Origin: Prinia subflava
Taxonomy: Eukaryota > Chordata > Aves > Passeriformes > Cisticolidae
Length of the DNA: 64,000 nucleotides
Direction of reading: 5' to 3'
Assembly (NCBI RefSeq): GCF_021018805.1
Contig: NC_086283.1
Location: 57,985,775 to 58,049,774, forward strand
A program made the position numbers and the translations under genes. The notes beneath the pieces were generated by a model. That model was not told the origin of the DNA. It did not search any database and saw only the letters and a program-made list of their open reading frames with translations. Shown piece by piece: positions 13,640-26,800 of the stretch. Position 1 is the stretch's first letter; each line of letters opens with the position of its first letter.

Positions 13640-16600
13640 AAGATAGACAATCAATTATTTGATGTGAATAAATCTATTTAATTATTTCTTAACATTTTTT
13701 TCCATGTGAAAAGATTCCTCTTCAGTTTCAGATTTCAGAAGCTGGGTTTACACAATGCAGTGCTTCTGCTGTGTCTTTTGCCTCAGCAGCTACAAATCTC
13801 AGGAGGCTTTGCAGAGCACCAGAACGGAGGAGGGAGAGACACACTTCAGCAGACAGTCTTTTATAACTTTTTCTGATGTTCCACCGTGGCTTAAATACAG
13901 CAGAGACCTGACATACATTCAAATTGTTATGTACTGAAGAATGGAGAAATGGTAGGAGAGAAAAAATTACTATGTCCTTCTGAATTTCTAACTACATCAC
14001 AGTGCTTTCAGAATGTCAGATCACCTTGGGAAGTCTGATTTTTTATTACAGCTCCACTTAATTTTGAATTAATTCTTCCTCACACCCCTTGTATGTAAAA
14101 ATGATTGCTTTTACTCATACATGTCAATTTTGCCACTGTCCATATTCCTGCTCCACTTATGTGTTCTCCAATACAACATTAAATGTATTACGGACAAGTT
14201 TAAGAGGTATCAGTGATTACAGAGAAGAGATGCTCACTTAAACCATTGACATGAAGTGTTCACATATCTGACATTGTCAGTGTCAGAAGAAATATGCAGG
14301 TTTCACATAAACACACATATTTCACATGTGAAATCCTGTTAAATTAGGCCCAGAGAGGGAGAATAAATGAGGCAGTTCAAAAAGAAAGGGAGTGAGCTGC
14401 AGATACCCAGAACTTATCAACAGCAGGTAAACAAGCCTGAGAGCAAAACTACAAGGGAATTAGTCAAATTAAAGCTAAGTAAGAGAATGGAGAAGTTGAA
14501 AAAAACCCTGAGAAAACTGATTGCATATTGTCTGTATTTGAAACTAAAGGAACAGGGAAGATAGAGCCTGTTTTTCTAGCCAAATTGTCAAACATAAGAA
14601 GTGAAAGAATAGGGAGAAAAGCAGCTGGAAAAGCAGACATGCTGAGTGCTGACTAATGGGCAGTGTTTCAAGTGCTGGCAGAAGACACAGAGACTCTTGG
14701 AAGGAGGTGTGCTCCCCCCTCATGGGGCATACCAAATTTTTATCTTACCTACTTTTTACTAGTTGCCTCAGTAAGAAAAGCCTGAGGGATGCCAGAGTCA
14801 CTTACCATATCACCTGGCTGCTTTAAATGTTGCAAAGACACTCACCAAAATGTGTTTCTACTGGTTTAGCAGAACCAGTGGTACATATGCCTGTTGAAGA
14901 TAAGGTGTGGTTGGCTTTTGGTCTGCTGATTTCTCAGCAGATTTGAGAAAATACCCCTAGAGAGGGCTTTGCACAGAGTGCTAAATTCCTTCTTCTTCCT
15001 CAACACACAGAGATGTATGTTTGCTTGAGTGGCTCTTCATAACAGCAGCAGTAGCAATGTGCTCTCCTGTAGGGAAAGATGCAAATTCATCTCCCACAGG
15101 GATGGGTTGTACTGTGCTCTAAAATGCTTGCTGGCTCTGATGAAACAAAAGCCTTCTGAATCACATGAACCGCACTATACTGCACCTTTCCTGACACTCT
15201 GACAGGAACCTTTAACCTTCCAAAGGCTATTTCAGTCAGCCAGTACCCCTTGACATAAACTGGTGCACGCAACACTGATTACGTGCTTGCAAACTGGGAA
15301 GCACACACAGCACCTCCTCCGAATGCTCATGAAATCACAGCTCTCAAGGCATAAATGTGTTATCCACAGCAGAGGAGGTCACACCCAAGAGCTTGTAAAA
15401 CAGTCACAGCAGTGCACAGCAGCGATTGTCAATATATTATTATGTTGTAACATGCCTGTAGACTCACAGTCAGTCAGATTTAAAGTCTTCCCGTATTTGA
15501 CCCCTGCAGTTAAGTGCTACAGTAATGGACTTGAAAGCATGTTGCTGCAAGAACTTGCCAAATGGTGATGGTACTTAGTATATGCTCAGTGACGGGTCCC
15601 AGGGAGTGTGAATCACATGCTAGATACTGTTTTTATGTCTGTGGAGAAATCCTTTCACCTCAACACAGAAATTCTGATCTTATGTGGGAATTTGAAGGTT
15701 TGAATGATGGGAGAAAGATGCAGTGTGGAGAATTTCCACTCATTGAAAGGGAGAGTAAGCTTAACACATGAGGAAGACCGACACTTCTGAGATGGTATTT
15801 TGAGATGCATAAACATTGCCTTCATCAGGTTGTTTTATATTTGTTAGGCAACCTCTCCTAGTTTCTGATTGAAGAGTCTCACTAGTTCAAGTTATAAAGG
15901 AGAGGAAAAACACCCATAAAAAGCAACAAATACGGCATTTCCCGGACATACAATTAATGTAACTTAAAGGCACGCTATCTAAAGCCATTTCAAAGTTTGA
16001 ATACAATGGCCCAAAGTTGTCTTTTGTCATCTCCTACTGATTCAAGCAACATTTCTTGCATGTTTTTTCTGAATTTCATTGCACTGCTTATAATCAGCTG
16101 AAGTTAATTACCGAATACTAACTTTCATGGGCTTTCGTGGTCAAGCTCCTGCAAAGATACAAGTGATTAGTGTCTACAAAAATGCAGTTTCTTTTAAAAA
16201 TAATGGTTTTGGATCATATTAAGAAATGAAAATGTTGGCAGTATTCTCAGTAGAAGCATGAAATGGTAAAAGTGGCCAGAAAAAGCACTTAGGTAGACTA
16301 AAGGTAGCACAGTGCTCAGGGATGCTGAAGCGTTGAGAGCATGAATCCACAGGACTCTGGCTCCTTGATTTTTTTCTCTGTATTTGAAGACTCTAGGAAA
16401 GCCCAGATACAAAGCTTTTATCCTGAACTCACTCACACATTCTTCTCACATCATAGCAACTTTGCCTAGTGGCAGGTGTTGCAAAGACCAGAATTAACAG
16501 CTGGCCAGTGAAACTGGTGATAAAACCACATATTGACCAACTGCAGCAGGAAAACATTTTTCAAAACACAGCACAATGCATCTGGCCTGTGTTTACACAG

Positions 16601-16950
16601 AACTGGTCATGCTTTGTGCTGAGGAGAAAGACCCAGCGGGAAAATCACTCGAGCCTGTTCACATGGTTCTCGCAGGGTCACACAGGAGCACAGGCACACA
16701 GCCGTGGGTGGTGGCTGCACCTTTGTCCTGACTGAGCACAATGAGACACGTCCAGGTGGAAGTGCAGCTGGCAGGGTGCTCTGCTTGTGGCGTCAGGGAA
16801 AACGTGCCACTCACAGGTAAAGCCAAGGACCTGTGTACTGCAGAAACACTGCCACATCTTTCCAGCACAGCGGTGCGCCATACAAAAACTGCCTGGATAG
16901 AAGTCGGGAGTAATTTCCTTTGGGAGAATGAAATTTTGAGGCTGTTTCAG

Positions 16951-16959
16951 TATAAATAG
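16951..16959 (+). promoter_or_regulatory. TATA-like element upstream of the CpG island
   Basis: TATAAATAG is a full TATA consensus followed by a Py-rich stretch (about 16975-16990). It lies 694 bases before the PIGG ATG, outside the CpG island. It may be chance in AT-rich DNA or a minor upstream promoter; nothing else supports it. Confidence 0.2.
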
Positions 16960-17321
16960 CGAGACCAGTATAAACTCTGCTTCTCCTTGCGGAGTGTCTT
17001 CGGTTTCTATTTTCAAAAAATTTAAAGACTAAAAGATATCGCTGCTCAGCCAAGAGGTGTGTGTTCGCGTGGGGAAAGAGTCTGCTTGCCCAACACCTGC
17101 AACAGCATCTGTCCAGGACTCCTTCCTTCCTCACCTGCCAAGCACTGTTTGCTGCAGCAAGAAATTCCCCTCACGCCGGGGGACGCGGGATAGGACGAGC
17201 GGCTGGAACGCGGGGTGAGGGGTACAATGAGGAGCTGGGTCGCAGGTGTGGACGCGGGACCGGGATGCGGGACTGGCAGCGGGGCTGGGACGCGGAGATG
17301 GGGTGCGCAGTGGGACGCGCG

Positions 17322-17411
17322 CCCCGGAGGCGGGGCGCGGCTCCAGAGGAGGGCCGTGGGGGCGGACCCCGGAGGCGGGGCGCGGCTCCAGAGGAGGGCT
17401 CTGGGGGCGGG
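17322..17411. repeat. Two-copy 45-bp GC-rich tandem duplication in promoter
   Basis: A unit beginning CCCCGGAGGCGGGGCGCGG occurs at 17322 and again at 17367, with GCTCCAGAGGAGGG following in both. The second copy differs at a few bases. Each unit carries GC-box cores, so the duplication multiplies potential Sp1-type sites. Confidence 0.85.
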
Positions 17412-17423
17412 GCGCGGGGCCGT

Positions 17424-17431
17424 ACTTCCGG
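17424..17431 (+). promoter_or_regulatory. ETS/GABP-like site ACTTCCGG
   Basis: ACTTCCGG is the consensus core for ETS-family factors such as GABP, common just upstream of starts in CpG-island promoters. It lies about 220 bases before the PIGG ATG. Confidence 0.5.
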
Positions 17432-17478
17432 CTCGGTGTTGCCGTTACGCGCTCGCCCAGGCTCTGCCGGACCGCTGG

Positions 17479-17483
17479 CCAAT
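17479..17483 (+). promoter_or_regulatory. CCAAT box (forward)
   Basis: GGCCAATAGCG matches the NF-Y site. It pairs with a reverse CCAAT 39 bases downstream, a common spacing for NF-Y sites in TATA-less promoters. Confidence 0.55.
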
Positions 17484-17517
17484 AGCGAGGCTTGGCGGAA
17501 GAGCGCGGTGGCCGCTG

Positions 17518-17522
17518 ATTGG
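17518..17522 (-). promoter_or_regulatory. CCAAT box (reverse)
   Basis: CTGATTGGCGG is an inverted CCAAT box (NF-Y type), 123 bases before the PIGG start codon. It overlaps the upstream in-frame ATG region at 17519 only by position on the opposite strand. Confidence 0.55.
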
Positions 17523-17644
17523 CGGCAGACGGCCCGGAGGCGGGGCCAGGCGGGAGGGGCGGGGCGCCGCAGGTGCCATTCCGCAGAGCCGGCGTAGCGC
17601 CGGCCGGGCCGGGTCCGTGCTGTGCTTGTTGGTGCCGAGGCAGG

Positions 17645-17804
17645 ATGCGGCTGCGTTCGGGCGTGTTCGCCTCCTCCTGCCTCCTCGTGCAGGCCTTGGG
17701 CGTCGCGCTGTTCCTCCGCGGCTTCTTCCCGGTGCCCGTCAGGTCCGTGCCCCGCAGAGAGGCCCGCGCGGACCCTCCCGCCGAGCCCGCCCCGCCCGGC
17801 CCAG
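17645..17804 (+). CDS. PIGG: PIGG coding exon 1
   Basis: Encodes residues 1-53 plus one base of codon 54. It holds the N-terminal signal anchor (about residues 8-27, rich in Leu, Val, Ala and Phe) and a Pro/Arg-rich luminal linker. The donor is CCAG|GTAACG. The exon is very GC-rich and lies inside the CpG island. The reading frame stays open upstream to an ATG at 17519, so the exact start depends on where transcription begins. Confidence 0.95.
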
Positions 17805-20800
17805 GTAACGCGAGCAGCTGCCGGGCGCGCCCCGTCGCTCAGTGTCGCGGAACATCTTTCTGTAGCGCCCTGGTGTTCCCAGACCAGTTTCCGGAGTAGT
17901 TTAGAACTTCACTGGTTTTCACGTAGTTGCGGATCACAGGCAGGAGTATCTTCTCGCAGTCGAAAAGCCTCAAGTTTTTCCTGACGTTTTGTTTCCCTGA
18001 TTCTTATGGAGTCGTGATACCTGGTCCTGTTCAATGGCAAGTCGTTTGCAGATGCCGCGCCAGCTAAAACGCCTCACGCGTTTCCTGTGATGGTTCGCTG
18101 GCTGTGTTGTGCCCGAGTTTCATTGTTTCTGTGATTTTTCTGTGGCGTAGGAGTGCCTTAATGCCACCTCAGTGAGACTTTCAACACCTCAGCAGTGTCA
18201 GAGCAACTGTAGTAATGCAGGTTGCAACATGCACAGTATTGCCATCCATCACCGTTTCTGTGAAATCACTGACTTTACAGGTCCTGCTCTGTTCCAGAGC
18301 TAAATTTGAGAAACCAAAATTTTCAAGATTTTTTTTAAGAAGTCAGTAGAGGATGTGCTAATAATGTAGTTGTCTTATATTTTCAGTCGCAGATTGTACT
18401 GAAGTAATGTGACTAGGACTGTGTACTTGACGGATGACTTTTGACCAGTTTGGAGCTTGTGGAATGAAACTTCAGGGTCACTTGGCAGGTGGATCGAGTA
18501 GTATTTTGCTCATACAAAGCTCTTAATCGGGACACCTACGTCTGGTTAACTTTGTGGAGCAGGACTGTAACTACCGAACTGGGTCTTTAGCTGCCTGATA
18601 TTTACTGTTAATTCTCCTGAGGTGTGTGGCGTTATGCCTGTGGGGACAGGGTTACTTAAATTGTGAGACACAGTGGAGAGAACAGAAGGTTGTGTGATTT
18701 AGAGTGTGATGTGCTGGTGTTGGTTAAGCAGGAATACTGAAAGAATCTAATCTGGTAGCAGAGTGGCAAAGCCTAAGGGGTTTCTGCTGAAAGGCAGGTT
18801 GATTTATAGCTGGAGTTGGTATCAAGGCTGTCACAGATATTTGACAGGCTGCTGTGAGTGACATATTGCATTCACATGTGATTATTAGCAGGACACTAAT
18901 GTAGAGGGTGACTGGGTGGGAAGGAGATGTCAGACAATTTGGTTTTGAAAGGACTGGTTTGTGCTGAAGAGTAGAAATGTGTGCCACAGGGCTACAAGCA
19001 GTTTAAATTTAGGCATGTCATGAACAAGCCTAGATGTAGTAGGCAAAAGTGGAGTGACAGTGGAGTACTTACTTTCTGTCGTTCTTGGTTATGATGTGCT
19101 TGCAGAATGATGTCTGGATGATAAAGTCTAAAGGCAGAGTATTGCTTACTAAACCATGATGCAGAAGGCTTTCAACCTACTTTTAGACATATTCAGAAAA
19201 GAGTATTTTTTAGTGTTTCTGTAACTCCTGAAGGTTTCACATCGTGAGTCGTGACTGCCATTGAGTGCTTGGTGTCTTGGCTGTGATACTGAATGCTTGT
19301 AGCACATTATTGTGATAAGTTCTTGGTAGACAACCTGTGGTTTTCTTCACAGAAGTTCAGGTTCATTTAAAGTAACTGTTTTCTGTGTAACCCTGTCAGA
19401 GATAAATGAGTGTGCTGCATGGCAAGACATGGACAATGAGTTGCTTTAGCTGTCTTACAGTAAGTGTTTTCACATGGCTTGTAAATGACTCCAAATTCAT
19501 TTGACCTTCTCAACACTTCGACTTTCTGATCAATTACACTGCAGGAGGAAGTTAGGAGTAGGGTATATGTGTTTGTAATCTGAATATTTTTGCTGTCAGC
19601 AAGCTTTTTTCACTAAGCAAGTGGATAGGGGAACAATGTAACTAACAGGACATCCAGTGGTGCTGCCTTGTTTTTCATGGAGAGCCAAAGCATGCCTGCT
19701 AAGCCCTGGAAAAATAAAATTATCAGTTTAATTAGAATTGCTTGCAGTTAGCATTTTGTTGTTGAGATTTCCTTCCTCTCCCTGCTGTGCCCTCCTCCCC
19801 CATTTCCTGATCTGGAAAATCACTAGCAATAACTAGTCTATGAATGTCAGTTTGTTGATGCTTATCTGTGTACTCTAAAATACAACTTCTGAGGTTGTTT
19901 TTGATGTTGTTGTGTTAGACTCGCCATTATCTGCAACCTTTCCAAGCTGTCAACCACTTATGCAGAAAAAACCTTTACCTTAAAGGACTGTAAAATCCCT
20001 AACTTTATATAACACATGTACTGAGAAGTCAATTCAACATAATAGTATCTGGGTAGAGGCCTGTGGGTAGCATACATTCTGCGTCCATTTTGCCCTTCTG
20101 TGTTTTTTCCTGATAGAGAAATGACACCTGTAGAGGCAGGGGCAAAAATGCTGCCGTGAAGCCTGAACTCCACCAATGTGGACCAAGTTCAATGCAGATA
20201 GAGAGTTGCTGTGGCCAGAATTAAGTCCATGCAAGAGAAAGAGTGGGCTTGGAGGCAAGTAGGCGTTGCCTACTACTTTATGCACAGCAGCATTTTTCTG
20301 TACCCACCTATATACCCTGTTCAGGGAATTCTGGAATTGGATTTCAGCCCTGCAGCTGGCATGACTAAACTAGTCGTACATTCTCCTACCTTGGAGGGAC
20401 TGAATGTGCACAAATCTATTTCATACATGTGTCAGTGAAATTGTCTCTTTGTAAACTTCCTGTTATCTTATGGTGAGATTTGATAAAGAGTCATTGTTTA
20501 TGTTGTGATGTGCAAAATTGGCTATTGGCACAGGTGAATGCTATGTCTTTTTTTCTAACAGAAGTTGTCTGTCAGATAAAATTAGTTCAGATTTACTGAA
20601 GTAAAAAGAGAGACAGCTACTCCTTCTTATTGCTTTGAACACTCTCCATTTCAAACCTTTTTCTTAGTTTTCCCAGTTTCAAGTCACACATTCCATTCAT
20701 ATCTTATTTTACTTCCTAGAAGTGATATTGGAGTTGAGTTATTCCTGTGCTGGATGGCTTGAAAACTAATCTTCCTCTGATTATTTCTCAGGTTTTCTGT

Positions 20801-23800
20801 TTGCAGCTTCTCATTTCTGTATGTATAATTAATAAAGAAGTTGAAAGCCTTCATTTATATGGTGAAGTTGTCTTTAACTTCTGTCTAGTCTTCAGTAAAA
20901 TTTGTTGATGGCTTTTATATGCCCTGTTTTTATTGCTTAGAAATGGTTTCTAACTGGACCAAGATTCCTCCGCCGCTTTTCAAAAAAGTTGTCATTGTGC
21001 TGATAGATGCTTTGAGAGATGACTTTGTGTTTGGATCCAAAGGTAAACAGTTCATGCCGTATACTACTCAGGTTGTTGAAAAAGGGACTTCCTACAGTTT
21101 CATTGCTGAAGCCAAGCCACCCACTGTGACTATGCCTCGAATTAAGGTAAGTAGGATTTTTTTCTGCTGTTTCATTGGAGAAGCTTTTCAAGTATGAGTT
21201 GTTTCATGTGCTTGGGGTTGGCATAAAGGGCTTTTGTGGTGTTAGTGCAATCTATGGCTGGATGTCTCTTAGCTGTAGTAGTACATGTTATAGAGTCCTG
21301 ATTTGCCATGGGCAAGAGGTTAAGGCCAGGTAAGACTCTAGTGCAGGCTTAAATGATTGACATTGTGTTTTTATTTGTAATCATGGGAAGGTGACAGTCT
21401 CTTAGTTGTCCAGTTGTCTTCTATCTAGGAACATTTTTATTGTATTTTTCTGTGGTCTTGTAATTTCTGAGAAAAAAATCCAGTATAGTATAAAATTGTT
21501 TTGTCATAGGGATGTTTCTGAAAAGCTTAAAAAGGAAATTCGGCCAAGTTCTGGGTAATTAAAACATGAATTGTGATGGTGTCATCAAAATACTTGATCA
21601 TCCAGGCTTGTCAGTGGTAGGTCTGAGTAACACCTCTCCACTGAAGAAGCTGAGAGAGTGATCACTGGTAGGCCAACTAGCAGGCAAGTGAGAGAGTGAG
21701 AGGGAGACAGTCTGGTAGTTCTTTACAGGTGGACTTCATTACTTTTTCTAGAAGTTTCTTACTTACTATTTTGAAGGTACTGTTGTTGTTAATGCTGAGC
21801 CAGTTTACTTACACCTAAATTGTCTTTTAGTTGATTTAATGATCAGCAAATGAAACAAACATCAACTGTCATAGAAAGTCTTTTTTCTGGCCATTAATTA
21901 AGGCAGTAATTTTTTTACCTTCTGTAAAGCAGTTATCTCTGACATCAACTAGCACTGTGTTGTGGCAGATGAGGTTATGTGGAAAGACAGCTTGTGTTCT
22001 TTTACTTTGTTATGTTTCCTTACCAAAAATACAATTTGTCTGCTATCTGGCTTATTGCTTCCTCCCATTTACATTGCTACTGTCTTCTCAGTACTGAAAG
22101 TTTCTTGTTTAATGTGTCTCTTGTTTCATTAGGCTTTGATGACAGGTAGCATACCTGGTTTCATCGATGTTGTTGTGAACCTCAATTCTCCAGCTCTGTT
22201 GGATGACAATCTTATATGGCAGGCAAAAACAGCTGGGAAAAGAATAATATTTTATGGTGATGATACTTGGGTCAAATTGTTCCCAAAGCACTTTGTGGAA
22301 TATGATGGAACAACATCATTTTTTGTGTCAGACTTCACAGAGGTGAGAGGCTTTGTATGATCCCAAGTTAAATAAAGTGAGTACAAACAGAGTGTGTCAG
22401 TTTCTGAGAATGAGTGAGTGAAGCTACCTTTGTTCTGAAATACTCACCTAGCAATTAAATAGAAACTGAATTTGTATGTCTTTTTGGTGTGGGCACTGCT
22501 TAGGTAAGCATTTCAATCCCTCATGCATGTCCTGTAAGAAGTGTTGGGATGACATGGTAATCATCAATTTATCACTCTGTAACTTCCCTTAACATCCCAT
22601 TTTCTCACAAAACTTTTTGTGGTTGGACATTAGACTAGTTGCTTTGTTTAAAAATTCTATTATCCACATTTTCAGTTTGCTATCAGGTATTTTTAGTTAG
22701 TGCAGTCTTTAAGAGGTCCATTAATATGTTAGCTTGGTCTCTTAGAGGTATAATTTTATGGTATTGCATTACTTATGTAATTGCAATGGGAACAGTGTTT
22801 ATGTTGTCAAAGAGGGAGCATAGAATTAAGTGAAACAAATACTGAAAATTCTTACTTTTGGCACAGTAGAAGACTAAATGCTTTGGCAAATTTACTTTGT
22901 TTTTGAACCTTTATGATTTGTAAAACCTTAAGCCATTGATCTGCTGCTACTAACTGAAGTATTTTATTACTTAAGGGAGTTAGAAAGGTCTGCTGTGAAT
23001 TGGGAGACATGTTTAATTGGTTATATTGGTAAGACTTGCAAAAGCTCCAACCTGGAGTAAAAAGTCCAAGTGTTCTACTGAACTTGTGGTTATGTGGCTG
23101 TCAAGCTCTTTATGCAGTCTTAATATAGTCTATTAAACACAAAGCTTCTTATAGTTTTTTTGGTAGTTATATATAGACTCAGCAAAGTAGTATCACATGG
23201 GAAATATTGTAGGTATTTTTAAGAAGTTAAGAGAATGTATGCAACTAAAATATGTTGTCAACTCAAGCAGAACAGGTGAGTTAGGCCCCAAATAGCACTT
23301 TTCAAATAGTTCTTCTTTCTCACTATATTGTCAGTTCTTTTACTGTACAATCTTCTTGTGTTTGCACACTAGCAAAAATGGAATTGAAAGATCAGGGTTT
23401 GTTGTACCCTTGAACTTCCCATCACTAAACTGAGACTTTTTGTTGTATTTGTGATACTTGATGTATCACATGTGAAGTGATAATCTGGAGTGTGAAGGGT
23501 GAAAGTGACTGAAAAGTTCTTGAAACAGTTTTTAAAAGTTTCTGTGGAAGCTTGGCAACCCATTTGCCTTGTCTGTATGTAATCTGATGCATCCTCACCA
23601 GAAAAGATTAAATGGGGTGTAGAATCTATTTTGTAAGACAAATATATTTGCCTGACATTGAACTAATCAATTTTTTTTTCTTACTAACATTGCAAGTGAC
23701 TGCAATCTCAGCAATTTCTATGGAATTTTCATGGGTGTAGTTAATTTTTTTGTGCTTTTTACAAGAGGGATTTTTTTTTACCTTATAGTTGTTTTTTTTT

Positions 23801-26800
23801 TCTTTGAGGTTGATGATAACGTTACTAGACATTTGGATAGAGTGTTAAAGAGAGAAGACTGGGATCTCCTAATACTACATTACCTGGGGTTGGACCATAT
23901 TGGTCATATGACTGGGCCAAACAGCCCATTAGTGGGACCAAAACTTCGAGAAATGGATAACATACTGAAGAAGATTCATATTTCTCTTCTTTCAAAGGTA
24001 ATACAGCTTCCTCTTGGGTCAGTGTCTGTTAGTTGTGGACTGACATTAAAGTACTTGCTGGTTGTTGTCGGTAGCTTCTTTATTCATAGACTAAAGTGTG
24101 TATTCTGTTCTTTGTCTTCCTGGGCCATTTCCTGGTGTAGCATTTTTAAGGATTTGGTGGGTGACCATTTAGTAACATCTGTTAGCAGCCTCTTCTGGGC
24201 AGCTGTGAGAACTAACACCCCCTTGGTGTGCGGGAAGAGGAGAGAAATGCCTACCAAAATTCTCCCATCACCTGTGAATGAAATGGTTGTTGGTGTGCTT
24301 TCTGGTAATGAAATTCTGTAGGAGTAATGGACATGTGCAGCTAATGGCTCTGATGTCCAGAATTAAGGAGGCATACCTAATTCTTAGATAATTGATACAT
24401 TCAAGTGGAAGTGGTGGTCTTAATCTGCTTTTTTTATGTGAGCATAGCACATCTGAATTTGTTTTTAGATTGATAAATACTGGTTGTCACTTAGCTAAGC
24501 AGTCTGCATTCTGAAATACCAAGTCCTAGTTCCAGGTGGCCCACAGCTTTTTTTTTTTTATTGTTTGTTTTTTGGCTGCTGCAATTCAGAATAGCTGATC
24601 ATGTGACATTTCAATAGTATTTTTAGTCAAGTAGATACTATTACATGAAAAGAAAGGTTCAATCCTGTGTGTGGAAGTTCTATGAATGTTACAGTTGTTT
24701 TGCTGCTGTTTTCAGTATCTTTGCTTTTGCCATTTATGTTCAAGCCTTTATGTCAGTTTTAGAACACATACATAATAAAAGCACTTTATTTTTTGGATAG
24801 AATAGGTACTGGTAATAACTACTGATAGTAAAAAGATACTTTGTTGTTGAATGATTGTTAATTTTCTGCCACTTTGATTTGTTAGCTCAAAATTCTTGTA
24901 CAGGCCTCACTTAAGTTTCTGTTTACTCAGGAGCATACACATCATTCAACATTCTTCAACAATCATTAATAATCAGTCTTCACTGAGTGTCAGATTTCAA
25001 CCCTTAAAGCCCTTGGGAAACTAGAAATCCTATTAGCAGTAAGATTATTTTTTAATATTGAATTGATATCATGTTAATATTTACAATATTAATAATTCAG
25101 CATGTATATTAAAACTTTGTGAAGATGAAGAAATGAAGAGGAGGAATATTTCTGTGTTAATCATACTCTTCTGTGACTCCTGATTTTCTTCTGATAGTGT
25201 GATGGCCTTTATTTAATCTTCCAGAGAGTTTCTTGTAACTGTAAATTCAGAGGGTTTTTTAAAGAGGTTTTTTTGCTAAGATATTGAGAAGTGTGCTAGA
25301 TATGAATGTGCCTTACTTTCTAAAAATTACTGGGTTACACTTAATTGCAGCCATCTCTTGATATCTGCCCCAGGATGAGCAGGTTTCCAAAATGAAGTTA
25401 ATTTTGAGACATTCGTGTTTGAAAATGATGAAGATAGTGAAATTATATAAATGAGTTGTGTTTGTATGGTAACTTAGATTTTTTCTGTGATTTACAGGAG
25501 GAAGCGTCTCTGCCCAATTTGTTAGTTGTTTGTGGGGATCATGGGATGTCTGAAACAGGCAGTCATGGTGGATCTTCAGAAGGAGAAGTGCACACTCCAC
25601 TGCTGTTTATCAGCTCCGCTTTCGAGAAGAGAAGTGGTGAGGATCAAACAAACATGACCTTTTTTGAGAATTGTCTTAGTTTCAGGTTGAATAGAGTAAA
25701 TTTTCTTAGTAGCTGGTACAGGACTGTTTTTGGATCCAGTATGAGAATAATGATAACACACTGGTGTTTTAGTGTTTACTCTGAATCAAGGACTTTTCTG
25801 TTTCTCATGCTCTGCCATTGAGCCGGTGCAAAAGGAGCCATTGAGGACCATAGCAAGGACAACTGAGCTGAGCTGCCCAAAGGGATATTCCATACCATGG
25901 AACATCATCCGTATTGTATAAACTGGGGCTGCAAGTCACTGCTTGGGGATGGACTGGACATTGGTCAGTAGGTGGTGACAAATTTTATTGTGAATCACTT
26001 GTTTCTCCTGGGTTTTATTCTTCACCCTTTCTCCTTTTCATTACTATTATTATAATAATATTTAATTTTGTTTCAATTGTTAAACTGTTCTAGTCCCAGC
26101 CCATGAGGTTCACCTTTTCTTTCTCCTTCCCACCAGAGAGGAAAGTGGGGTGAGTGAGTGACTGGTACTCGGTGTAAGGCTCCAGTAGATACCAGTGCAC
26201 AGTGTGCTCTAATAGGGTGGGAACACTACTGCTGTATATAACTGTAACAAGAACAACAATAATACTTACATGTAGATTATAGTAGTTATTATTGTAATGG
26301 GAAGGGGCGAGAGGGAGTAATAAAACCCAAGAGAAACATGTGATGCACAGTGCAATTGCTCACCACCTGCTGATGGGTGCCCAACTCACCTTCAAGCAGC
26401 AATCCACAGCCCCCAGTCAGCTCCCTCCAGTTTGTGTACTGGCTACGATGCTCTGTGATATGGACTATTCCTTTGACCAGGTCAGCTGCTCCAGCTGTGT
26501 TGCCTCCCAGCTTCTCATGCTAGCAGAGCACAGGAAGTGGAAAAGTTCTTGATTTAGAGTAAGCCTTTCTTACCAACAGCTAAAACAACAGTGTGTTATC
26601 AACATTATTCTCATACAGAATCCAGAACAGCTCCTGTACCAGATACTAGGAAGAAAATTAACTCTGTCCCAGTTGAAACCAGGACAAGAACACACTGGCA
26701 ACTCAACTGGCAAAATATAAACAAATTTATATTCTTCTAGAATTCTTCTTGAAAAGTGTTTTGATTTGTTCTACAGCTATTTGTCAAAGCCCATTCTGTA

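Larger units (their letters stand above)
11263..17159. other. Upstream intergenic DNA before the PIGG promoter
   Basis: No gene, RNA gene or clear mobile element recognised. It contains a short alternating purine-pyrimidine tract near 13611-13639 and a small perfect hairpin at 13284-13309. Open frames such as 14367-14564 (Lys-rich) lack family similarity. Confidence 0.55.
17160..17880 (+). promoter_or_regulatory. CpG-island promoter of PIGG
   Basis: The base composition changes sharply here, from AT-rich flanks to dense G/C with many CpG. It holds several GC boxes (GGGGCGGGGC at about 17404 and GAGGGGCGGGGCGCC near 17560), two CCAAT boxes, an ETS-like ACTTCCGG, and PIGG exon 1. No TATA box is seen within the island. 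This is a typical housekeeping-gene promoter; the transcription start is not visible directly but probably lies between about 17420 and 17640. Confidence 0.85.

Noticed and set aside
13601..13640. Possible long (TG)n microsatellite
   Set aside because: It is only about 29 bases and mixed TG/CG/CA, so it is listed as a short alternating tract only.
17061..17808. Long GC-rich open frames on both strands over the CpG island
   Set aside because: High G/C removes stop codons. Only the frame that contains MRLRSG matches a protein family; the others are Gly/Arg/Pro-rich by composition.
23998..24321. Extension of the exon 4 frame into intron 4
   Set aside because: A GT donor ends the conserved part at 23997, exon 5 continues the family match, and the extension has no similarity.
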